From positions 3,391,501-3,455,500 of the forward strand of contig NZ_CP022998.1 of the NCBI RefSeq assembly GCF_002277895.1: 64,000 nt of DNA, in the 5' to 3' direction. Below the pieces are notes generated by a model. That model was not told the origin of the DNA. It made no database searches and saw only the letters and a list, made by a program, of their open reading frames with translations. The translations under genes were made by a program, and so were the position numbers. This stretch comes from Rhizobium sp. 11515TR. Lineage in GTDB: Bacteria > Pseudomonadota > Alphaproteobacteria > Rhizobiales > Rhizobiaceae. Below, piece after piece: positions 1 through 9,139 of the stretch (positions within the stretch are counted from its first letter, which is position 1; every line of letters begins with the position of its first letter).

Positions 1-31
1 CTCAATTTCAATCTCTTCCTTGTAACGCCCA

Positions 32-718
32 TCATGACCTGAAGAGCCGCGTGCCCTGGGTTTCGTGCCGCAGGCTCGCAATATCGGCCTGTACGGTCGC
101 AGCGCCAAGATCGTCGAGGCTGGATTGAGCGGCTCGTTGCGCGACGTCTGCAAAGAGACCTTCCAGCCGCGCCAGAATGGCGACACCATCTTTCTGGCCG
201 CCGACGCCAAGCCGAATGCCGGTGGATACCATCTGCGATGCCAGCGCATGCAGGAAGGCGGCAGCCGCCTTCTTGGCAGCAATGCCATGCGCACCTGCGA
301 CGGCGCCGACCGCAACCGGATAAGCCGTCCTTGCCGGAAGCATGGAAAAGATCGCATGCGGCCAGGCGGCGGCGGCCGAAAGAAAGGCATCTCCAAGCAG
401 CATGGTCTCGTTATGCCGCTCCTTCGAGCCAGCCAGCGCCTCGGCAAGTTCCGCAACGGTCGCAAGCCGCTGCGCATCTGCGCCCGCCCGGTGCACCTCC
501 ACAAGCAGCACTGCATCATTCCACGCGGAGCCATGCTCAATGAGCGCGGCAATCCAATTGCTGAGGCCGGTGCTGTCGCGCACCAGGCCGTCATGCACCG
601 CACGCTCCAGACCGCCGGAATAGGCGAACGATCCCACAGGAAACGCCGGCGACAGCCATGCCATCAGCCGCAGCAGGGCCTGCAGGTCGCCATCATCCGA
701 AACCACCGCGTTGGTCAT
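32..718 (-). CDS. ureF: Urease accessory protein UreF
   Basis: UreF is the all-helical urease accessory protein that acts with UreD and the GTPase UreG to load nickel into the UreABC apoenzyme. The product is about 228 aa, normal for the family. It opens its core with a typical UreF stretch (LLRLMAWLSPAFPVGSFAYS) and carries the conserved helix around GAWNDAVLL-like residues (seen here as SAWNDAVLLVE). A GTG sits directly before the ATG, at 721, and could also be used. The start lies only a few bases past the ureE stop, so the two genes are probably co-translated. The stop is at 32 and ureG is expected immediately beyond the left edge. The family call is firm; the exact start is not. Confidence 0.95.
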   Translation of the reverse strand: MTNAVVSDDGDLQALLRLMAWLSPAFPVGSFAYSGGLERAVHDGLVRDSTGLSNWIAALIEHGSAWNDAVLLVEVHRAGADAQRLATVAELAEALAGSKERHNETMLLGDAFLSAAAAWPHAIFSMLPARTAYPVAVGAVAGAHGIAAKKAAAAFLHALASQMVSTGIRLGVGGQKDGVAILARLEGLFADVAQRAAQSSLDDLGAATVQADIASLRHETQGTRLFRS

Positions 719-724
719 CACGGT

Positions 725-1240
725 TCAATCATGCGAATGGTTGTGATGATCGTGTCCGTGGTCATGCCCGTGACCATGATGGTGGTCGTGGCCATGCGAA
801 TGGCCTCCATGGGCGTGGTAGGCGCCTCGCGCAGGCTGGAAAGGCTCGCTAACTTCGGTCACGACCGCTCCCAACCCCTCAAGCATGGACCGGATCACGT
901 GATCGCGCAGGATCAGGATACGCTCCTCCTCGATCTGCGCGGAAAGATGGCGGTTGCCGAGATGCCAGGCAAGCTCGATCAGATGCCTGCGATCGCGCGG
1001 GCGGATCTCGAAAAGCTTTTCGTCGGCGGCAACGATCTCGATCAACTCGCCATCTTCGCGCACCAGCAGATCGCCACTAGCAAACAAAACCGGCTCCTTG
1101 AGGTCGAGCATGACCATCTCGCCATTTTCAAGATGCAGCAGTTTGCGGCGCAGATGCCTGAGATCATGCGGCAGGACGACACGATCGATTGGATTGGAGG
1201 AAGGGGTGCCGGCCGGCAGATAGGAAGTGACGCGTAGCAT
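725..1240 (-). CDS. ureE: Urease accessory protein UreE, nickel metallochaperone
   Basis: UreE delivers nickel to the UreDFG-urease activation complex in the cytoplasm. The 171-aa protein has the UreE N-terminal fold followed by the metal-binding domain, and ends in a strikingly histidine-rich tail of about 30 residues (repeats such as [14 protein letters not shown]), which in this family binds several nickel ions. It lies just upstream of ureF with a gap of a few bases. A diguanylate cyclase gene separates it from ureC by about 1.2 kb, so it may not be on the main ureDABC transcript. No strong Shine-Dalgarno is seen before the ATG. Confidence 0.96.
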   Translation of the reverse strand: MLRVTSYLPAGTPSSNPIDRVVLPHDLRHLRRKLLHLENGEMVMLDLKEPVLFASGDLLVREDGELIEIVAADEKLFEIRPRDRRHLIELAWHLGNRHLSAQIEEERILILRDHVIRSMLEGLGAVVTEVSEPFQPARGAYHAHGGHSHGHDHHHGHGHDHGHDHHNHSHD

Positions 1241-1318
1241 GACTGTTCCAGTTTAATACTTTCTCAGAGCATGCAAAATAGTCGCCTCCCGCGCAAGCAT
1301 CAATGGCGCGTGAACGCT

Positions 1319-2188
1319 TCACATCCGCTGCACATAGCGCTGCAATTCCCTGACATCCGTCGTTGCCTCCTGTTCCTGCTCCGTGGCGCAGCGATGCCAG
1401 ACCTGCGACAGACGCTCGCGCTCGTGCATGACACGGTTGCGGCCAAGCGTCTTGGCAAGATAAAGCGCCTTGTCGGCGGCAGCGTAAACGGTCTCCGTCT
1501 TGCGATCCCCGCCGATGTCGGCAATCCCGGCGGAAATGGTGATCTTCACCGATCCGCCTTCAATGGCGATCGAATGTTCGGCGATCTGTTCCTTGATCTC
1601 CTCAACGCGCGCGATACGCTCGGCCGTATCACCGCCATGAATGATGACGCCGAATTCCTCACCACCAAGCCGTGCAATCACGTCTTCTCCGGTGAAGGCA
1701 GCGGAAAATAGCCGCGACACCGCAACAATCACCGCATCACCGGATGCATGTCCGAAACGATCGTTGATCGCCTTGAACCGATCCAGATCGAAAATCGCCA
1801 GAGAAGCGCCGTCTCCGGCCATATTCAACGCCTCGGTGAAAGCACGGCGATTGAGCAGGCCGGACAGCATATCGGTGCGGCTCAACCGCTCGAATTCGGC
1901 ACGGGAGACCGCGAGCCTGTGGATGGAAAAACCTGCCAGCACCGCAAGCGCGCCGGACACGGTGCCGCCGATGATCCATGCCAGCAAAACACCAAAGCGC
2001 ATCGCCTCGAAAATCGGCAGCGGCAGAAGATCAAACCATTGCATCACCAAAAGCAGCACCAGGATGATGGCAAGCGACATGATGACCGCGACGAAACTCA
2101 TCTTAAGCGCGAAAATAAAAATCGCACGTCGCTGCTGAAAGTTACCGAGTTCGGCCTGCAGCGAAATCCATTGCTTCATGCGATTCAC
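1319..2188 (-). CDS. Membrane-anchored diguanylate cyclase (GGDEF)
   Basis: This 289-aa protein should make cyclic di-GMP from two GTP. Two hydrophobic helices at about residues 25-50 and 65-90 anchor it in the inner membrane. A GGDEF domain follows, with an intact active-site motif GGEEF at about 175-179 (ARLGGEEFGVII) and the usual DLDRFKAINDRFGH motif before it. No receptor domain is visible apart from the short membrane segment. The gene lies between ureC and ureE, an odd place for a signalling enzyme. It is preceded by a 265-bp intergenic region with a terminator-like hairpin after ureC, so it probably has its own promoter. Whether it relates to urease is unknown. Confidence 0.93.
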   Translation of the reverse strand: MNRMKQWISLQAELGNFQQRRAIFIFALKMSFVAVIMSLAIILVLLLVMQWFDLLPLPIFEAMRFGVLLAWIIGGTVSGALAVLAGFSIHRLAVSRAEFERLSRTDMLSGLLNRRAFTEALNMAGDGASLAIFDLDRFKAINDRFGHASGDAVIVAVSRLFSAAFTGEDVIARLGGEEFGVIIHGGDTAERIARVEEIKEQIAEHSIAIEGGSVKITISAGIADIGGDRKTETVYAAADKALYLAKTLGRNRVMHERERLSQVWHRCATEQEQEATTDVRELQRYVQRM

Positions 2189-2453
2189 CTTCCTCAGCCC
2201 ACTATTTCAATCATGTGAGATAGGGGTGAAGATGCTTCCAGGTCTTTAATGGAATGATTAAAATGCGGTGCATTTCCCAAGTTGTGAACAGCCGGGAAGG
2301 TACATCCACAAAATCCGGATTGCCGGCAGAAATGCGCGATGGCGGCGCCACCCTCTCATGTCATTGATATTGCTGCGCCCAGTACGCAACATGAGAAAAC
2401 CCCAGAAAAACCGGGGCTTTCATATCTGCTGATGATCGGCGTCCGAAATATCC
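2189..2453. other. Intergenic region between ureC and the GGDEF gene
   Basis: This 265-bp stretch has no credible gene. It holds the hairpin after ureC (about 2393-2417) and presumably the promoter of the diguanylate cyclase gene. No clear -35/-10 pair was picked out by eye. Confidence 0.6.
2390..2417 (-). terminator. Terminator-like hairpin after ureC
   Basis: On the minus strand a CCCC...GGGG stem with a T-rich loop is followed by TTTTCTC, about 40 bases past the ureC stop. The stem is short and has a mismatch, so it is a weak candidate. It would separate ureDABC from the downstream GGDEF-ureE-ureF genes. Confidence 0.4.
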
Positions 2454-4166
2454 TCAGAAAAGAAAATAGCGCTGCGCCATCGGCAGCACGGTTGCCGGCT
2501 CGCAGGTCAGAAGCTCGCCATCGGCCCGCACCTCATAGGTTTCCGGATCCACCTCGATATGCGGCGTCAGGCTGTTGTGGATCATCGATGCCTTGGAAAT
2601 GCCGCCACGCGTATTCCTGACGGGCAGCAGCGCCTTGGCGACGCCGAGCTTGCCGGCAAGCCCGGCATCGAACGCCGCCTGTGAAACGAAGGTCACGGAG
2701 GAATTCGTCCGGTTCTTGCCATAGGCGCCGAACATCGGCCGGTAGTGCATCGGCTGCGGCGTCGGGATCGAGGCATTCGGATCGCCCATGGGAGCAGCCG
2801 CGATCGAGCCGCCGATCAATACCATCTCCGGCTTCACGCCGAAGAAGGCTGGATTCCAGAGCACCAGATCGGCACGCTTTCCGACCTCGATCGAACCGAC
2901 CTCGTGGCTGACGCCGTGCGCGATAGCCGGGTTGATCGTATATTTGGCGATGTAGCGCTTCGCACGGAAATTGTCGTTGTCGCCGGTCTCCTGCGCCAGG
3001 CGGCCGCGCTGGCGCTTCATCTTGTCGGCGGTCTGCCAGGTACGGATCGCCACTTCGCCGACACGGCCCATGGCCTGGCTGTCGGATGAAATGATCGAAA
3101 AGGCGCCGATATCGTGGAGAATATCCTCCGCGGCGATCGTCTCCTTACGGATGCGGCTTTCCGCGAAGGCAATATCCTCAGGAATCGACGGCGACAGGTG
3201 ATGGCAGACCATCAGCATATCCAGATGCTCTGCGATCGTATTAACCGTATAGGGCCGCGTCGGATTGGTCGAAGACGGGATGACGTTCGACTGGCCGCAG
3301 ATCTTGATGATATCAGGCGCATGGCCACCGCCCGCGCCTTCCGTGTGGAAGGCGTGAATGGTGCGACCCTTGATGGCGCCGATCGTATCCTCCACGAAGC
3401 CGCTTTCATTCAACGTATCCGTGTGGATCATCACCTGCACATCATATTCGTCTGCAACGCTGAGGCAGCAGTCGATCGCCGCCGGCGTCGTGCCCCAATC
3501 CTCATGCAGCTTAAGCGCGCAGGCTCCGCCGAGCACCATTTCCTCTAGGGCGGCAGGCACCGACGCATTGCCCTTGGCGGACAGGCCGATATTCATCGGA
3601 AAGGCATCGAAGGATTCGATCATGCGTGCCAGATGCCATGGCCCCGGCGTGCAGGTCGTTGCCAGCGTTCCATGCGCCGGCCCCGTGCCTCCACCGAGCA
3701 TGGTGGTGACGCCCGACATCAGGGCTTCCTCGATCTGCTGCGGGCAGATGAAATGGATATGGCTGTCCATGCCGCCGGCAGTGACGATCTTGCCCTCGCC
3801 GGCGATTGCTTCCGTGCCGGGTCCGACGATGATGTTGACACCGGGCTGCATGTCCGGATTGCCGGCCTTGCCGATCGCGACAACGCGGCCGTCCTTCAAG
3901 CCGATATCCGCCTTCACGATCCCCCAATGGTCGAGGATCAGCGCATTGGTGATGACGGTATCGACCGCGCCATTTGCTCTCGTCACCTGGCTCTGCCCCA
4001 TGCCGTCGCGAATGACCTTGCCGCCGCCGAACTTCACCTCCTCGCCATAGGTGGTGAAATCCTTCTCCACCTCGATGAACAATTCGGTATCGGCCAGGCG
4101 CACCTTATCGCCGACGGTCGGTCCGAACATGCTGGCATAGGCGGCGCGGGAAATCCTGTAGGGCAT
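2454..4166 (-). CDS. ureC: Urease alpha subunit UreC
   Basis: This is the catalytic subunit of urease, which hydrolyses urea to ammonia and carbamate at a di-nickel centre. At 570 aa it has the full family length. Visible active-site features are the HIHFICPQQ nickel-ligand motif, the carbamylated lysine region [12 protein letters not shown], the [14 protein letters not shown] segment and the flap histidine in [12 protein letters not shown]. The ATG at 4166 follows an AAGGAGA Shine-Dalgarno and lies three bases after the stop of the preceding gene; an in-frame TTG sits one codon earlier. It is the last gene of the tightly packed ureD-to-ureC block. Confidence 0.98.
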   Translation of the reverse strand: MPYRISRAAYASMFGPTVGDKVRLADTELFIEVEKDFTTYGEEVKFGGGKVIRDGMGQSQVTRANGAVDTVITNALILDHWGIVKADIGLKDGRVVAIGKAGNPDMQPGVNIIVGPGTEAIAGEGKIVTAGGMDSHIHFICPQQIEEALMSGVTTMLGGGTGPAHGTLATTCTPGPWHLARMIESFDAFPMNIGLSAKGNASVPAALEEMVLGGACALKLHEDWGTTPAAIDCCLSVADEYDVQVMIHTDTLNESGFVEDTIGAIKGRTIHAFHTEGAGGGHAPDIIKICGQSNVIPSSTNPTRPYTVNTIAEHLDMLMVCHHLSPSIPEDIAFAESRIRKETIAAEDILHDIGAFSIISSDSQAMGRVGEVAIRTWQTADKMKRQRGRLAQETGDNDNFRAKRYIAKYTINPAIAHGVSHEVGSIEVGKRADLVLWNPAFFGVKPEMVLIGGSIAAAPMGDPNASIPTPQPMHYRPMFGAYGKNRTNSSVTFVSQAAFDAGLAGKLGVAKALLPVRNTRGGISKASMIHNSLTPHIEVDPETYEVRADGELLTCEPATVLPMAQRYFLF

Positions 4167-4169
4167 CAA

Positions 4170-4814
4170 TCAATCTCCTTGGGAGGCAGAGAGGAGTTTC
4201 GTGTCGGCAAGTCGCCTCAGGCGACCGAGGGATATGTAGGCGTCCACCAGCCGTTTCTCGGCGGCGAAGGGATGCTCTTCCCAGCCTGTGTGGCCGAAAC
4301 CGGTAATGGCGATATCGTCGTCAGGATGGCGCGCCATCACCTCGGCAATCACGATCAGGCCGCTGCTCGGCACCACGTAAGAGCCGGGCTCATGTTCTGC
4401 GAGTGCAGCATCGACACCTTCGTGAATGGATCGGCCGATCACGACATGTCGCTTGCCGGTTGCCTGACAGAAGGCGGTGAACTGGTCGGTATAATCGTCA
4501 CAGAAATCGTCGAGTTCCGGATGCGAGATCGCAAGCGGCGCACGCAGCGCCGCGAATTTGACCGGATCGCGCACGCTCCAGATCTCGGATGCGGAAGCAA
4601 CGGCAGGGCTCTTGCGCCATTCTGCCGAGCCGAGCATGGCGCGCGCCGGCCGGCCGGTGTTGCACACCGCAACGACGTCGGTCCGAGTGCCGCCGGCCCC
4701 CATCGAGCGGCAATCGTTGAAACGGATCACAAGGTCGGCGGCATCGATGACAGCTGCGGCACCTGCCGCAATCTCACCATTACCGACGATCATCACGCTA
4801 CGCCTGGGACTCAC
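4170..4814 (-). CDS. Urease-operon GT29-like (sialyltransferase-fold) protein
   Basis: The product is about 214 aa and of unknown function. Homologues are annotated in rhizobia as a urease operon accessory protein. It resembles the glycosyltransferase family 29 core: an N-terminal nucleotide-binding start MIVGNGEIAAG, then LVIRFNDCRS (compare the sialyl motif V-x-R-x-N-D), and a C-terminal GHTGWEEHPFAAEKRL with the H...E pair of that fold. I chose the GTG at 4814 because it overlaps the upstream TGA in a GTGA and has a GGAGGG Shine-Dalgarno six bases before it; the ATG at 4793 is the alternative. Its position inside the ure operon is seen directly. Any glycosyl transfer activity is inference. 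Confidence 0.75.
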   Translation of the reverse strand: MSPRRSVMIVGNGEIAAGAAAVIDAADLVIRFNDCRSMGAGGTRTDVVAVCNTGRPARAMLGSAEWRKSPAVASASEIWSVRDPVKFAALRAPLAISHPELDDFCDDYTDQFTAFCQATGKRHVVIGRSIHEGVDAALAEHEPGSYVVPSSGLIVIAEVMARHPDDDIAITGFGHTGWEEHPFAAEKRLVDAYISLGRLRRLADTKLLSASQGD

Positions 4815-5248
4815 TGGTTGCCCTCCGGTCCATCGGCGAGGTTCTTCAATTCCTTCGTCCGCTTCTTCGTTAGGTCCGCCTTGCAGCCGGATACGAGCAT
4901 GGGCTCCATCGAGCCGCCCCGCGCCAGGAACCCTTGGGCCTCGCATTCGCCGTCGCGATAATCCACCCAGGCGCGCTGCGCCTTGATGAGCGCCTTTTCG
5001 GCGCCCTTCATGTCGTTGTCGAGATCCGCGTCGATGGCAACCATTGCTGCCCGGGTCTTCTTGTATTGCGCGTTCAGCGCCTTGTCGGCCTCACCCAATT
5101 CGAGCACAGCGCAGACGTTCATGTCCGTCTGCGTCTGTGCATTGGCGCAATCGCCCCCGGATCTGCTCACGGTTTTCTGCGCAAAAACTGGGCCGCAAAC
5201 GAGAACGGCGACAAGAGCGGCGGCGGACGCAAGCAATTTCATCGACAT
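4811..5248 (-). CDS. Secreted LprI-like (DUF1311) protein
   Basis: This 145-aa protein begins with a clear signal peptide (MSMKLLASAAALVAVLVCGP, cleavage near VFA-QK). The periplasmic part has paired cysteines (GGDCAN, MNVCAV, GECEA, SGCKAD) and the helical core with AQRAWVDYRDGEC. That is typical of the DUF1311/LprI family, some members of which inhibit lysozyme. It lies between ureB and the GT29-like gene. From memory, Sinorhizobium meliloti also carries an extra ORF of similar length between ureB and ureC. A role in urease function is not evident because the protein should be periplasmic. Confidence 0.85.
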   Translation of the reverse strand: MSMKLLASAAALVAVLVCGPVFAQKTVSRSGGDCANAQTQTDMNVCAVLELGEADKALNAQYKKTRAAMVAIDADLDNDMKGAEKALIKAQRAWVDYRDGECEAQGFLARGGSMEPMLVSGCKADLTKKRTKELKNLADGPEGNQ

Positions 5249-5257
5249 CCCCCAGAA

Positions 5258-5563
5258 CTAAAGCTTGCCCATGACCTGCTGACGGAAGCCGTAGACCTCG
5301 CGCTTGCCCGACAGCGGGATTAGGGTGACGGAGCGCGTCTGCCCTGGCTCGAAGCGCACGGCTGTTCCGGCGGGAATGTCGAGCCGCATGCCCCTTGCCT
5401 GGTCGCGGTCGAAGGAAAGCCCGGCATTGGTCTCGGCAAAATGATAATGGCTCCCGACCTGCACCGGCCGATCGCCGGTATTGGAAACCTCAAGCGTCAC
5501 GGTCGGGGCTCCGGCATTGAGTTCTATGTCGCCGCCTACGGCAATAACTTCACCTGGAATCAT
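5258..5563 (-). CDS. ureB: Urease beta subunit UreB
   Basis: This is the small structural beta subunit of the three-subunit urease. At 101 aa it matches the family and contains the hallmark SHYHFAETN segment, with the [11 protein letters not shown] and [15 protein letters not shown] regions. The ATG at 5563 ([11 protein letters not shown]) follows a GAGGAGAG Shine-Dalgarno. A longer in-frame version reaching 5596 would overlap the upstream gene and is unlikely. It sits between the DUF1272 gene and the LprI-like gene, all in one direction with short gaps. Confidence 0.97.
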   Translation of the reverse strand: MIPGEVIAVGGDIELNAGAPTVTLEVSNTGDRPVQVGSHYHFAETNAGLSFDRDQARGMRLDIPAGTAVRFEPGQTRSVTLIPLSGKREVYGFRQQVMGKL

Positions 5564-5573
5564 GATTCTCTCC

Positions 5574-5828
5574 TCATGCGGCCCGGACGGGCGCACATCC
5601 CTCAGCTTTCAGAACGCGCTTTGCCGAAGCAGGATATTTGACGAGCAAGGCCGCCGGACGGATAGGACGCGGCGCGAAATCGCCGCCGCAATTCGGACAG
5701 GCGCCACCCAATACGGTATCGACGCAATCGACGCAGAAGGTGCACTCGAACGTGCAGATCATCGCGTCCTTGCTTTCCGGCGGTAAATTCTTGTCACAGC
5801 ATTCGCAATTGGGTCTCAGTTCCAGCAT
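5574..5828 (-). CDS. DUF1272 small zinc-ribbon-like protein
   Basis: This 84-aa cytoplasmic protein belongs to the DUF1272 family. It is rich in paired cysteines ([22 protein letters not shown]), strongly suggesting zinc binding. The family's function is not known to me. It fits exactly between ureA and ureB, with a GAGG Shine-Dalgarno within the end of ureA and gaps of 6 and 10 bases, so it is co-transcribed and perhaps translationally coupled with urease subunits. A nickel or zinc chaperone role is conceivable but is only inference. Confidence 0.88.
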   Translation of the reverse strand: MLELRPNCECCDKNLPPESKDAMICTFECTFCVDCVDTVLGGACPNCGGDFAPRPIRPAALLVKYPASAKRVLKAEGCAPVRAA

Positions 5829-5834
5829 TTAGCC

Positions 5835-6137
5835 TCACCGGATGGGCTCGTGGACGGTCACGAGCTTGGTGCCGTCGGGGAACGTCGCCTCGACCTGAAC
5901 ATCATGGATCATCTCGGCAACTCCCTCCATAACCTGATCACGGGTGATGACATGGGCGCCGGTCTCCATCAGTTCGGCGACCGGACGGCCGTCGCGCGCG
6001 CCTTCGACCACGAAATCCGTGATCAGCGCGATGGCTTCGGGATGATTGAGCTTGACGCCACGCTCCAGCCGCCGCCGCGCCACCATCGCCGCCATCGAAA
6101 TCAGCAGCTTGTCTTTTTCTCTCGGAGTGAGGTTCAT
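5835..6137 (-). CDS. ureA: Urease gamma subunit UreA
   Basis: This is the 100-aa gamma structural subunit of urease. It begins with [13 protein letters not shown] and contains the conserved [11 protein letters not shown] and [12 protein letters not shown] segments, and its length is exactly that of the family. It forms the (UreABC)3 holoenzyme with UreB and UreC. It lies about 30 bases after ureD and six before the DUF1272 gene. An AGGTAGG Shine-Dalgarno precedes the ATG. Confidence 0.98.
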   Translation of the reverse strand: MNLTPREKDKLLISMAAMVARRRLERGVKLNHPEAIALITDFVVEGARDGRPVAELMETGAHVITRDQVMEGVAEMIHDVQVEATFPDGTKLVTVHEPIR

Positions 6138-6168
6138 CGCCTACCTATGTGATTGCTGTTTGCTCAAT

Positions 6169-6990
6169 TTACAGATTCCAGACTTTCGGCACGGGCGCTC
6201 CGTCGCGCAAGGCGGAAATGATCGGAATGAGAATTTTTCTGAGCGCGAAGCCATCGGCGGCGGCGAGCCGCACGACGAGCTTCTCGCCCCAGTGGCTGGC
6301 GCCTGCCATATGGTTTTCGAGGGGCGGCCTGATCCGGCCGAGATAGGTTTCGGCCAGCGGGCCGACATAGAGCAAGGTCGCAAAGGCCACCTGATCGTCA
6401 AGCACCGCCATTTTCGCCGTCAACGCAGCCACATCGCCGTCCAGACGCAGCTCCTCGGCATGAACCAGCCGTCCGCCGCGGCGGATGCGCCAGCGATCGC
6501 GAAACAGCCCCTGCTCCATCGCCTCGCCCATGGCTTTCCGGCCGAGCAAGATCGCCTCTACGGCAAGGAATTCGGCCGCTTCGTCAAGCTCGACATTCAA
6601 TGCACGGGAAAGCGAGGCGCGATCGAACAGGATGGTCTCCTGCGGCAGCCAATCGACTCGAGCACCGCTACCGACCTTGATCGAAGTTTCAACCTCGGCC
6701 GTACCCATCGAAGCCTTGTAGATTTTCTCGCAGGCCTGTGTCGTTACATCGATGCGCGTGCCCGGCCCGGCAACGACGCTCCAATCCATCCGGTCGCCGC
6801 CGGTGAGACCGCCGGCGGTATTGATGATAACTGCCTCCATGGAATGATCGAAGGTTTCCGGCAGCCGGATCTTTGCTGCCCCCTCCTGGAAGAGCTCGGC
6901 CAGACGCGTGCGGCCGCCAAGCGACTTCGCCGCAAGATGGCCGCGACCCCGCGCCCTCTGCGGTCTCGTGCCTGCCGCCATTATTGCCAT
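6169..6990 (-). CDS. ureD: Urease accessory protein UreD
   Basis: UreD (UreH in some species) binds the urease apoenzyme and recruits UreF and UreG for nickel insertion. The 273-aa product has the family segments [33 protein letters not shown] and [11 protein letters not shown] chose the ATG at 6990 because a GGAG Shine-Dalgarno lies six bases upstream; an earlier in-frame ATG at 7056 has no such support. It is the first gene of the urease block, so the operon promoter should lie within about 200 bases upstream, before the convergence with the methyltransferase gene at 7215. Confidence 0.96.
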   Translation of the reverse strand: MAIMAAGTRPQRARGRGHLAAKSLGGRTRLAELFQEGAAKIRLPETFDHSMEAVIINTAGGLTGGDRMDWSVVAGPGTRIDVTTQACEKIYKASMGTAEVETSIKVGSGARVDWLPQETILFDRASLSRALNVELDEAAEFLAVEAILLGRKAMGEAMEQGLFRDRWRIRRGGRLVHAEELRLDGDVAALTAKMAVLDDQVAFATLLYVGPLAETYLGRIRPPLENHMAGASHWGEKLVVRLAAADGFALRKILIPIISALRDGAPVPKVWNL

Positions 6991-7214
6991 CAGCCTCTCC
7001 ACGCATTGCACTTTGCTAAGCCCAGGCCATTGAAGCCCGGCAAGGAATAAATGCAAGCAATTCCTGTGCCTTATTCGACGCGGCGCGATATCGGCCCTAC
7101 ACCAGCCATATGAGCTGGATTTTTCATCAAATGCCGAAAAGAAAGGCGGTAAATTTCAGTGGGTCGAACAGGTATCGGAAGCCGTCTACAGAAAGCTCTG
7201 CCTGCAAAGCGCAT

Positions 7215-7910
7215 TTACCCCTTCACTGCCGAGAAGAACAGGAAGCGCGGCTTGGTCGTCAGGCTCTTGTATGCGTCGGGGAAAAGAGTGCTGCCCCTGG
7301 GATCCGGCAGCGGCTCGCTTACGACATCGATCCGAAATCCGGCCGATCTCAGCGCATCGAACATGGCATGGAGCGGCCGGTGCCAAAATCGCATGGTGAT
7401 GTTCTTGCCGCCGCGGTGCCACGTCTCGCTGAAATTATAAGTCTCGAAATAGCTTTCCCCGCTGGCCGGATCATGATCCATGAACGGATGATGCGTCGAA
7501 AAAATCAGGCGGCCGCCATCGGACAAGACACGCCTGAATTCCGAAAGAGGCCGCGACCAATCGTGCAGATAATGCATGACCAAGGAGGCCATGACCAAAT
7601 CGAAAGTGCCGTCTTCGAAAGGCAATCGCTCGTTCAAATCGGCCAGTAATAAACGAGCCCGCCCTTCCAGGCGGCGCCGCGCGATTTCGAGCAAGCCTGC
7701 GCTCGCATCGACGCCGGTCAGGACCGCCCCCCGATCGACGAGGGCGGCCCCATGAGCCCCGCCTCCGCAACCCGCATCGAGAACGCGAAGTCCGGCAACG
7801 TCACCGGCGAGCGAGAGAATTGCAGGTTGCTCATAGTAAGCATTCCAGGCATTGTTCTCATTGTCTGCCTGATAGGCGGCTGCGAACGCATCATAGTCAT
7901 TCTCAGACAC
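7215..7910 (-). CDS. Class I SAM-dependent methyltransferase
   Basis: This 231-aa cytoplasmic methyltransferase has an unknown substrate. The SAM-binding motif I is clear (RVLDAGCGGGAHG), followed by the acidic residue at the end of strand 2 (LTGVDAS) and the LVMASLVMHYLHDW motif typical of the Methyltransf_11 type. The start is a GTG preceded by a strong AGGAGG. The dehydrogenase remnant lies upstream on the same strand, separated by 116 bases, so co-transcription is possible but not compelling. Confidence 0.88.
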   Translation of the reverse strand: MSENDYDAFAAAYQADNENNAWNAYYEQPAILSLAGDVAGLRVLDAGCGGGAHGAALVDRGAVLTGVDASAGLLEIARRRLEGRARLLLADLNERLPFEDGTFDLVMASLVMHYLHDWSRPLSEFRRVLSDGGRLIFSTHHPFMDHDPASGESYFETYNFSETWHRGGKNITMRFWHRPLHAMFDALRSAGFRIDVVSEPLPDPRGSTLFPDAYKSLTTKPRFLFFSAVKG

Positions 7911-8026
7911 TGTTCCTCCTTGCCGGAAAACGGCACATATGACAGCACTTCAAGTGATTGACGCCGCCACCTCATGGATGCGTGTCCGGCAACGTCCTAT
8001 CGCAGTCTGGATTTCTGCGTTTCTGC

Positions 8027-8994
8027 CTAGACTACGCGGTCCGGCGGCTCCCGCCCGGCAAAGAAGGCGGCGATATTGTCGACGACTTTCATGCCCATGG
8101 CCGTACGTGTCTCTTCTGTGGCGCTGCCGAGATGCGGCAGCAGCACGACATTGTCCATCGCCCTCAACCGCTCGGGCACATGCGGTTCAGCCTCGTAGAC
8201 GTCAAGGCCGGCGCCGCGGATCGTCCCCTGCTCCAGTGCTGAAATCAGCGCCGCTTCGTCGACGACATCCCCCTTGCGGTGTTGATCAGGAAAGCCTCGG
8301 GTTTCATGGCTGCAAGGCGGGCCGCGTTCATCAGATGGCGGTTCTCGGCGCCGCCCGGGCAGTGCAGCGAGACGAAGTCGGAGACTTCCAGAACATCCTC
8401 GACGGTCTGCAATTGCATGGCGCCATAGCGCGAAGCTTCCATCGGATCGATGGCGGAACGATTGTAGAAGACGACATCCATGCCAAAGCCGAAGTGACAG
8501 CGCTGCGCGAAGGCACGACCGATACGGCCGAAGCCGATGATGCCGACAGTCTTGCCCGTCACCTTGGTGCCGACGAGATGCGTCGGCCGCCAGCCGGTCC
8601 AGGCTCCGGCCCTGACCTCCCGCTCACCTTCGCCGCCGCGTCGGGCAACGGAAAGAAGCAGCAGCATGGCGATATCAGCCGTGCAATCCGTCAGCACGCC
8701 TGGCGTATTGGTGACGGCTACGCCTTTTTCCTTGGCAGCAGCGATATCGATGTGGTTGAAGCCGACACCGAAATTACCGAGGATCTTTGAGCGGATCGCT
8801 CCCTCGAAAAGCGCGGCCGGAAGCTTGTCGGAAACGGTCGGCAGGACGGCGTCATAGGTGAGCAGCGCCTCGCGCAGCTGCCCCCCATCGAGTGCTGCGT
8901 CATTCCTGTTCAAAGTGGTATCGAAACGCTCCGAAAGCACCGCCTCGACCGCCGATGGCCAGCGCCGGGTCACGAGAATACGGGGTTTGCTCAT
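8027..8994 (-). pseudogene. D-2-hydroxyacid (D-glycerate/glyoxylate-type) dehydrogenase, frameshifted
   Basis: The first reading frame encodes residues 1-245 of an NAD(P)-dependent D-2-hydroxyacid dehydrogenase: [13 protein letters not shown], the Rossmann motif [16 protein letters not shown] and the arginine region INTARG. The frame then derails to GMSSTKRR and stops at 8245. Adding one G to the G5 run (C5 on the plus strand, 8269-8273) restores DVVDEAALI, then GAGLDVYEAEP, VVLLPHLGSAT (catalytic His) and an end at 8027. The repaired protein would be 322 aa, a normal length for the GhrB/hydroxypyruvate reductase group. A one-base homopolymer loss may be a sequencing error or a recent inactivation. 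The rest of the gene shows no decay, which favours an error. Confidence 0.9.
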
Positions 8995-9074
8995 GCTGTG
9001 ATCCTCCTGCCGATACAGGGGAGACTTAAAGCAGCTTCGGCATGAAGGAAATGGAGAACCGCTATCGCAGATAT

Positions 9075-9100
9075 GAAAAAGCCCGGCCGATGGCCGGGCT
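9075..9100 (-). terminator. Rho-independent terminator after livK
   Basis: A 9-bp perfect stem AGCCCGGCC/GGCCGGGCT with a three-base loop, followed on the minus strand by five T residues. It lies about 40 bases beyond the livK stop and closes the liv operon. Confidence 0.85.
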
Positions 9101-9139
9101 CCCTGAGCTTGCCGATGCCGGAAACCGGCGTCGCAAAGT

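Noticed and set aside
65..1237. Long plus-strand reading frame opposite ureE/ureF
   Set aside because: It is antisense to two clear urease accessory genes, includes the complement of the ureE His codons, and resembles no family; high-GC DNA commonly gives such shadows.
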